This document shows positions 49,657 to 54,828 of a stretch of DNA of 54,828 bases, one piece after another (positions within the stretch are counted from its first letter, which is position 1; each line of letters opens with the position of its first letter). The translations under genes were made by a program, and so were the position numbers. This DNA comes from Thermodesulfobacteriota bacterium (GTDB lineage: Bacteria > Desulfobacterota > Desulfobacteria > Desulfobacterales > JAUWMJ01). Where the stretch lies: assembly GCA_034189135.1 (NCBI GenBank), contig JAXHVO010000032.1:1-54828 (forward strand), written 5' to 3'. The notes under the pieces are model-generated. The model had not been told where the DNA came from. It made no database searches and saw only the letters and a program-made list of their open reading frames with translations.

Positions 49657-51510
49657 ATGAAAATCACGCCGAATATTAAAAATAATGGTAGCCATGTATC
49701 GCATCCTGTAATATTCGTAGGGGCAGGACCTGGTGATCCCGAGTTGATAACTGTTAAGGGACAACGAGCCCTTGCTGATGCAGATCTTGTTATTTATGCG
49801 GGTTCTCTTGTGCCTGAAGCTGTATTAAAATGGACAAAACCTGGAACAAAGGTTTTAAACAGTGCTTCCATGAACCTTGAAGAGATTGTAGGTGAAATGG
49901 AAAAAGCTCAAAGAGATGGAAAACGGGTCGTTCGCCTGCATACAGGAGATCCGAGCCTTTATGGCGCTATATTTGAACAGATGGCAAAGCTGGATAAAAT
50001 TTCGATCCCCTATGAAGTCATTCCTGGAGTAACCGCTGCTTTTGCCGCTGCAGCAGCCATGAAAATCGAATATACCATGCCTGAGGTTTCACAGACACTT
50101 ATTTTAACCCGTATGGCCGGTAGAACACCTGTACCTGAAAATGAAGCGCTGGAATCACTTGCAGAGCATAAAGCTTCCATAGCAATTTATCTTAGCATAT
50201 CCATGGTTGACGAGGTGGCGAGGATACTTGAAAAAGCATATGGAAAAGATGCAACGTGTGCAGTTGTTTTCCGTGTCAGTCAGCCGGAAGAAAAGATTAT
50301 TTTTACACATCCCGGGAAGTTGCCTGATATAGTAAGAAAAGAGAAAATAACCAGCCACGCCCTTATTATAGTCTCAAGAGTGATGGATATTGATAAAAAT
50401 GAAGTGAGATTTAAGTCTAAACTATATGATAAGGATTTTTCACACGGGTATAGAAAGAAGAAAAAGGATAAAATCGCCCTGTGGGCTGTAACACCTAAAG
50501 GCGCAGTCCTTGCTAAAAAAATTTCAGAGAGTATGCCGGATACCGAATTGCACCTTTCTGATAATTTGAATATAAATGATATCCGGGTTTCTTATTCTGA
50601 AAGACTGTCCGATGCTGTATCAAGGGAGTTTCATGCATACAGTGGGCATATTTTTCTCATGTCAACAGGTATTGTAATGCGACTTGTATCTTCACATCTA
50701 AAAAGTAAAACGACTGATCCGGCAGTAGTTGTAATAGATGAGCTTGGGCAGCATGTAATCAGTCTTGTTTCCGGTCATATCGGTGGGGCAAATGAACTTG
50801 CGATAAAGGTTGCAGTGTTAACAGGAGCTGAACCTGTTATAACCACAGCTACGGATGTAAACGATGTGCCTGCGATTGATGTTCTGGCTAAGCAGCTCAA
50901 CCTTTTCATAGAAAATCCGGAAGCTATAAAAAAGATAAACATGGCATTCCTTAATGAAAAGAAAATATATCTCCACGATCCATACGAATTGTTGTGTGGA
51001 AGTATAGATTCATCATATATTTATAAAGATGTTAATAAAGAAAAAAATATGGGAAATAAAGATATTTCCTGTGTCTATATAGATGACATTCTGGCCGATC
51101 TTTCAAAACAAACGCTGATATTAAGACCCGGATCACTTGTTGCAGGAATTGGATGCAACAGTAATACATCGATGAATGAAATAAAGGGATTTTTTGGAGA
51201 AGTACTTGAAGAATCAAAGCTTGCAATAGCCAGCGTGATACGTATTGCTACGATTAACTTGAAAGCTGATGAACCGGGGCTGATAGCTTTTGCAGAGGAT
51301 TTGAGTCTGCCGATAGTCTTTTACGAAAAAGAAGAATTGAACGGGGCAGTCGGTATTAAGAGACCATCCGCGATGGTGGCAAAACATACAGGAGCAGAAA
51401 GCGTATGCGAAGCAGCGGCAATTCTTGCATCGAACAACGGAAAACTGATAGTAGAGAAACATTCAATCAGAAATGTGACAGTGGCAATCGCCAGAATATC
51501 CTTTACATAA
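49657..51510 (+). CDS. CbiF-CbiG fusion (C11-methyltransferase and cobalt-precorrin-5A hydrolase)
   Basis: Residues about 17-255 are CbiF, which methylates C11: VIFVGAGPGDPELITVKGQRAL, LHTGDPSLYGAIFEQ, EVIPGVTAAFAAAAAMKIEYT and ILTRMAGRTPVP. Residues about 268-617 are CbiG, which opens the delta-lactone and releases acetaldehyde: ALWAVTPKGAVLAKKI, AYSGHIFLMSTGIVMRLVSSHLKSK, DPAVVVIDELGQHVISLVSGHIGGANELA, and the C-terminal CbiG domain VAGIGCNSNTSMNEIKGF with TGAESVCEAAAIL. Fusing consecutive steps would allow substrate channelling. The last 106 bases overlap cbiH in another frame. Confidence 0.95.
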   Translation: MKITPNIKNNGSHVSHPVIFVGAGPGDPELITVKGQRALADADLVIYAGSLVPEAVLKWTKPGTKVLNSASMNLEEIVGEMEKAQRDGKRVVRLHTGDPSLYGAIFEQMAKLDKISIPYEVIPGVTAAFAAAAAMKIEYTMPEVSQTLILTRMAGRTPVPENEALESLAEHKASIAIYLSISMVDEVARILEKAYGKDATCAVVFRVSQPEEKIIFTHPGKLPDIVRKEKITSHALIIVSRVMDIDKNEVRFKSKLYDKDFSHGYRKKKKDKIALWAVTPKGAVLAKKISESMPDTELHLSDNLNINDIRVSYSERLSDAVSREFHAYSGHIFLMSTGIVMRLVSSHLKSKTTDPAVVVIDELGQHVISLVSGHIGGANELAIKVAVLTGAEPVITTATDVNDVPAIDVLAKQLNLFIENPEAIKKINMAFLNEKKIYLHDPYELLCGSIDSSYIYKDVNKEKNMGNKDISCVYIDDILADLSKQTLILRPGSLVAGIGCNSNTSMNEIKGFFGEVLEESKLAIASVIRIATINLKADEPGLIAFAEDLSLPIVFYEKEELNGAVGIKRPSAMVAKHTGAESVCEAAAILASNNGKLIVEKHSIRNVTVAIARISFT

Positions 51511-52271
51511 TCGGGATTGGTCCGGGAAGTTTCGATCATATATCCAAACGTGCAAATGACGTTCTTAAGTCTGTAGATACAGTAGCAGGATATACAACCT
51601 ATATTGATTTGGTCTATCCTCTCATTAAGGATAAGAATATAATCAGTACAAAAATGACCAAAGAGATAAACCGAGTTGAGGAGGCCATTGATGTTGCTTT
51701 TTCCGGAAGATCGTGTGCCATTATTTCAAGCGGTGACCCGGGAATTTATGCCATGGCCGGACTCGCTTTTGAGATTTGCAAAAAGAAAAATATCAAGATT
51801 ACACCTTCTTCTTCGCGTGCAAAATCTTCGATGGCAGTCGAGGTTATTCCAGGAATACCCGCACTCTGTGCCGGCGCATCACTTTTGGGGGCGCCATTAA
51901 GCCATGATTTTGCAGCTATAAGTCTTAGTGATCTTTTAACTCCATGGGAGGTTATTGAAAAACGGATAGAAGCCGCAGCGAGTGCGGATTTTGCAATTGT
52001 TTTATATAACCCTAAAAGTAAAAAAAGAACCTGGCAACTTGAAACAGCACAGAAGATTATATTAAAATACAGAGATAAAAAAACTCCTGTCGGAATTGTT
52101 GTAAGCGCCATGCGAAAAGATGAAATGGTGACGCTTGTTTCCCTTGAAGAGCTTCACATAGCATACGCAAACATGCAGACAACTGTATTTATCGGAAACA
52201 GCAAGTCGTTTAAATATCTCGATTTTATGGTTACACCAAGGGGGTATGACAAGAAGTATATGGGCGCTTAG
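51405..52271 (+). CDS. cbiH: Cobalt-precorrin-3 C17-methyltransferase CbiH
   Basis: This enzyme methylates C17 with ring contraction. The conserved opening is ILYIIGIGPGSFDHISKRA (about 32-50), then VAGYTTYIDLVYPLI, IISSGDPGIYAMAGLAFEI, VEVIPGIPALCAGASLLGAPLSHDFAAISLSD and VLYNPKSKKRTWQL. Homologues begin right at the LYIIGIGPG part, but the only NTG start in this frame is ATG 51405, giving about 31 extra residues read across the 3' end of cbiG in the -1 frame. Translation may start there, at a non-standard codon, or follow a frameshift from cbiFG. The methylase itself is complete. Confidence 0.92.
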   Translation: MRSSGNSCIEQRKTDSRETFNQKCDSGNRQNILYIIGIGPGSFDHISKRANDVLKSVDTVAGYTTYIDLVYPLIKDKNIISTKMTKEINRVEEAIDVAFSGRSCAIISSGDPGIYAMAGLAFEICKKKNIKITPSSSRAKSSMAVEVIPGIPALCAGASLLGAPLSHDFAAISLSDLLTPWEVIEKRIEAAASADFAIVLYNPKSKKRTWQLETAQKIILKYRDKKTPVGIVVSAMRKDEMVTLVSLEELHIAYANMQTTVFIGNSKSFKYLDFMVTPRGYDKKYMGA

Positions 52272-52316
52272 TTATATTTTTGCCGGATGGACTGCGGAAG
52301 GTTTACTAAAAAAATA

Positions 52317-52479
52317 AACATCGAACATCGTGGCGCCAACATCGAATTTTAAATGGGAAAAGATGAAGAAACAGAAATAGTCGTAAGATGTTAGGTATTG
52401 TTTTTTTATTCAATTTTAAAATAATTTGAGGAGCGGAGCGACATCATTATTCGACGTTCGATGTTGGACGTTCGATGTT
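52317..52479. repeat. Imperfect palindrome, AACATCGAACATCG type
   Basis: About 31 bases at 52317-52347 (AACATCGAACATCGTGGCGC onward) are approximately the reverse complement of 52449-52479. The repeat fills most of the gap between cbiH and cobO. Confidence 0.6.
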
Positions 52480-52502
52480 CAGCAATTTGTTGGAGATAAA
52501 AT

Positions 52503-53018
52503 ATGAAAGGATATGTACAGGTTTACACAGGAAACGGTAAGGGGAAAACAACGGCTGCACTGGGGCTTTCTGTAAGGGCGGTAGGAGCTGGATTGAAAGT
52601 CTTTATCGTGCAGTTTCTGAAAATGGGAGATTACAGTGAAATAAAAGCGCTTGAAAGATTTTCTGATCTCATTACCATAGAACAGTATGGAGTTGGCCGT
52701 TTTGTCAGGGGAAAGCCATCACCTGAAGATATAGAAGCAGGTAGAAAAGGTCTTGAAAAATTGAAATCAATAATTTTAGCAGGTGAGCATGATGTGGTGG
52801 TTATTGAAGAAGGAAATGTTGCGGTAATGTGCGGTCTTTTTTCAGCGCAGGATCTTCTGGCTATTATTAAAATGAAACCGGATAGTATGGAGATAGTTGT
52901 TACTGGACGGGGTGCCACACCTGAAATAATTGAAAGGGCGGATCTTGTCACAGAGATGAAAGAAATCAAACATTATTATCAAAAAGGGGTGAAGGCCAGG
53001 ATTGGAATCGAAAAATAA
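52503..53018 (+). CDS. cobO: Corrinoid adenosyltransferase CobO/BtuR
   Basis: The 171-residue protein attaches the 5'-deoxyadenosyl group to cobalt using ATP. Evidence is the N-terminal P-loop VYTGNGKGKTTAALGLSVRA (about 6-25), FIVQFLKMGDYSEIKAL, VIEEGNVAVMCGLFS and VTGRGATPEIIERADLVTEM, and the HYYQKGVKARIGIE ending typical of this family. A GGAG ribosome site precedes the ATG. A repeat separates it from cbiH, so it may rely on its own promoter or read-through. Confidence 0.96.
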   Translation: MKGYVQVYTGNGKGKTTAALGLSVRAVGAGLKVFIVQFLKMGDYSEIKALERFSDLITIEQYGVGRFVRGKPSPEDIEAGRKGLEKLKSIILAGEHDVVVIEEGNVAVMCGLFSAQDLLAIIKMKPDSMEIVVTGRGATPEIIERADLVTEMKEIKHYYQKGVKARIGIEK

Positions 53019-53217
53019 AGTTGATGGCTTTATAAAGAGCGATATGTTATGGCTTTGTACTAAAAAACAATTTTGCGGGTTTGTTTTGAACCGCAGAATA
53101 TTGAACAAGGAATAATGAATATCGAAGAAAGGTATTCTAACATTTTTAATATCTAAAAAGATAGAGCGTAGCGAATGCATACTTAGTCATTTGACATAAG
53201 ATTCTTCAGGATAAAAA

Positions 53218-54246
53218 ATGATTGCTGAAAATGCCGATTATTATATTGACGGTGTACTTGAAGGGAACAGGCGGGTTATTGCAAAAACCATTACACTTGT
53301 TGAAAGTTCGCTGCCCGCTCATCAGGAAAAGGCAAAAACGATAATTGATAATCTTTTGCCGTATAGCGGAGAAGCGGTTCGTATTGGTATAACAGGGATT
53401 CCGGGTGTTGGCAAAAGTGCATTTATTGAGAGTTTCGGCATGATGCTGTTAAAGGATGATCATCGCATCGCAGTTCTTGCGGTGGATCCCAGCAGTAAAA
53501 AAAGCGGCGGAAGCGTCATGGGTGACAAGACGCGTATGGAAAGGCTTTCTGTGGAAGAATGTGCATTTATACGACCATCTCCATCAGGGGGAACCCTTGG
53601 TGGCGTTGCGAGAAAAACCAGGGAAACCATGATTGTATGTGAGGCCGCCGGTTTTGATGTAATAATAGTGGAAACAGTTGGTGTGGGTCAGTCGGAAACA
53701 ACGGTTGCATCAATGGTCGATTTTTTTCTTGTGCTGATGCTATCAGGTGCAGGGGACGAACTTCAGGGGATAAAAAAAGGGGTGCTGGAACTTGCCGATG
53801 CGATTACAATAACCAAAACTGACGGCGATAATATTGAAAAAGCCAAACGTGCAAGGAAAGAGTATGAAACAGCACTGCATTTAATAAATCCGTCTTCCGC
53901 AAACTGGTTACCTCCGGTGACCACCTGCAGTGCCATTAAGTTTGAAGGTATGGAAAATATTTGGAACATTATTTTGAATCACCGGGATAAACTAAAATCC
54001 AACGGGGAGTTTGAAGAAAAACGTAAAAACCAATCCATAGAGTGGATGTGGTCACTAGTGGAAGAAGGGCTTAAAGACCAGTTTTATAAAAATACGGATG
54101 TAAAAACGATGTTGCCAAAAGTTAAAAAAGAAGTGGAAAAAGGAAAAATGGCACCCACCGCCGCCGCTTTTAAGCTGCTTTCATTTTTTTCTCATAAAGG
54201 AGTATCATCGTCTACAGGTTCAAATAGACGCCATAATGATTTTTAA
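53218..54246 (+). CDS. meaB: Methylmalonyl-CoA mutase-associated GTPase MeaB
   Basis: The 342-residue G3E GTPase protects and loads adenosylcobalamin into methylmalonyl-CoA mutase. Motifs are the P-loop GITGIPGVGKSAF (the residue after GKS is Ala instead of Thr), VLAVDPSSKKSGGSVMGDKTRM, FIRPSPSGGTLGGVARKTRE, VETVGVGQSET and ITKTDGDNIEKA. The mutase itself is not in the window. Its position after cobO links adenosylcobalamin synthesis with its main consumer in propionate or methylmalonyl metabolism. A possible AGGAT ribosome site precedes the ATG. Confidence 0.94.
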   Translation: MIAENADYYIDGVLEGNRRVIAKTITLVESSLPAHQEKAKTIIDNLLPYSGEAVRIGITGIPGVGKSAFIESFGMMLLKDDHRIAVLAVDPSSKKSGGSVMGDKTRMERLSVEECAFIRPSPSGGTLGGVARKTRETMIVCEAAGFDVIIVETVGVGQSETTVASMVDFFLVLMLSGAGDELQGIKKGVLELADAITITKTDGDNIEKAKRARKEYETALHLINPSSANWLPPVTTCSAIKFEGMENIWNIILNHRDKLKSNGEFEEKRKNQSIEWMWSLVEEGLKDQFYKNTDVKTMLPKVKKEVEKGKMAPTAAAFKLLSFFSHKGVSSSTGSNRRHNDF

Positions 54247-54828
54247 AACTTAAATGTTTATACGGAAATATTGCTCAACATACGACCCATCCGGCTTTTG
54301 ACTGATTAAAAATACGAGATGCCCACAAGTTATAACTCAAGTTTCGTACCCCTTATCCACGGTGGAGGCGGAATTCTTAAGGCACTGATTGGTGTTAAGG
54401 GTGTGAATCGAGACAGTTGTATTATTTTCTTCCAGGGGATATGAATTGAATCAGTTGCAGCGTGTCCGGATATTTGGGATACAGTCTATCCGTTGCTAAA
54501 CAATATAACAGGGACTGCATCTCCCAAATATCCGGACACGGCGAAAAGGGGTAATAGATGACCCACATATCCCCTTACAGAAAAAAATATAACCGTTTAG
54601 ATTCACATCTGATTTTATATGTTACCTGACGTCAGGGCATTACTTTCAGCCAAACCGGGGTGAGAAACTTGAGTTATAATTATTTTACCCTTGCCAATGA
54701 CCAGAGGTAATTACAGAGCTAAACCCCCAGCTAAGCTGGGGAGAATGGCAAAAGCTATGCTGAGTATTTAAAAAATGCTCCTTTTGGATTAAAGGTAACA
54801 GCGCTGATTCTGTGACCAAAATCCAAGA
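54247..54828. other. Gene-free right edge with nested inverted repeats
   Basis: No gene is seen. TTATAACTCAAGTTTC (54330-54345) and its exact complement (54664-54679) bound a 350-bp unit. Inside, CGTGTCCGGATATTTGGGA (54461-54479) pairs exactly with 54522-54540. A further hairpin (CCCCAGC TAA GCTGGGG, 54725-54741) lies outside. The final 20 bases are approximately complementary to 6-24 at the window's start. Confidence 0.55.
54330..54679. mobile_element. Putative non-autonomous element with nested perfect inverted repeats
   Basis: Outer perfect 16-bp and inner perfect 19-bp inverted repeats share one axis region, and no protein is encoded. The structure fits a MITE or a large palindromic intergenic unit; no transposase or target duplication was identified. 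Confidence 0.45.

Noticed and set aside
1-54828. CRISPR array, rRNA or tRNA genes
   Set aside because: I saw no regularly spaced direct repeats with unique spacers and no tRNA cloverleaf or rRNA text on either strand; tRNAscan-SE and a CRISPR finder would settle it.

Overview
The window looks like a chromosomal segment of an anaerobic Desulfobacterota bacterium, probably Desulfobacterales. I infer this from the anaerobic cbi-type cobalamin pathway, an exported CbiK-type cobaltochelatase, an ATP-sulfurylase/APS-kinase fusion, an AmmeMemoRadiSam cluster and MeaB. Base composition is AT-leaning. Intergenic spaces are full of unrelated palindromic repeats of the kind common in that order. No database search was possible; family calls rest on motifs read from the translations.

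Region 1 (1-9400) is accessory: putative lipoproteins, an acetyltransferase, a small isoprenylcysteine-methyltransferase-like membrane protein, a degenerate B12-binding-fold protein, and a 1286-residue protein on the minus strand. That large protein joins an Mrr-like nuclease domain, a long TPR region, a GreA/GreB C-terminal-like domain and a PIN-like nuclease domain. It is the best candidate here for an undescribed defence or stress system.

Region 2 (9800-15500, minus strand) is a compact AmmeMemoRadiSam operon: a YibQ-like deacetylase, a Memo-AMMECR1 fusion, a membrane protein with an embedded spermidine-synthase-like domain, and an exported radical-SAM enzyme.

Region 3 (15600-30475, plus strand) is mostly housekeeping: DUF89 phosphatase, DUF1232/J-domain protein, cold-shock protein, Mut7-C-like protein, ATP-grasp ligase, dGTPase-like HD protein, UPF0280, HIT, LapA-like protein, MutS, AMIN-amidase, enoyl-CoA hydratase and a GAF-containing GspE/PilB ATPase. 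Region 4 (30850-35750, minus strand) holds an M48 protease with TPRs, QueH, a YggS-type PLP protein and a Sat/CysC fusion whose Sat half has an altered active site.

Region 5 (35870-54250) is the vitamin B12 region. Two divergent cobalamin riboswitches, each followed by an intrinsic terminator, control cobT on the minus strand and a long plus-strand run. The plus run begins with an 85-residue unknown protein, an LbtU-like porin, exported CbiK and a FecCD-type ABC importer (outer-membrane-to-cytoplasm uptake). It continues with cbiA, cbiC, cbiL, a gate-domain membrane protein, cbiD, cbiET, cbiFG, cbiH, cobO and meaB. CbiJ, CbiB, CbiP, CobU, CobS and CobD are not in the window. Palindromic repeats interrupt this run and in several places supply the stop codon of the upstream gene.
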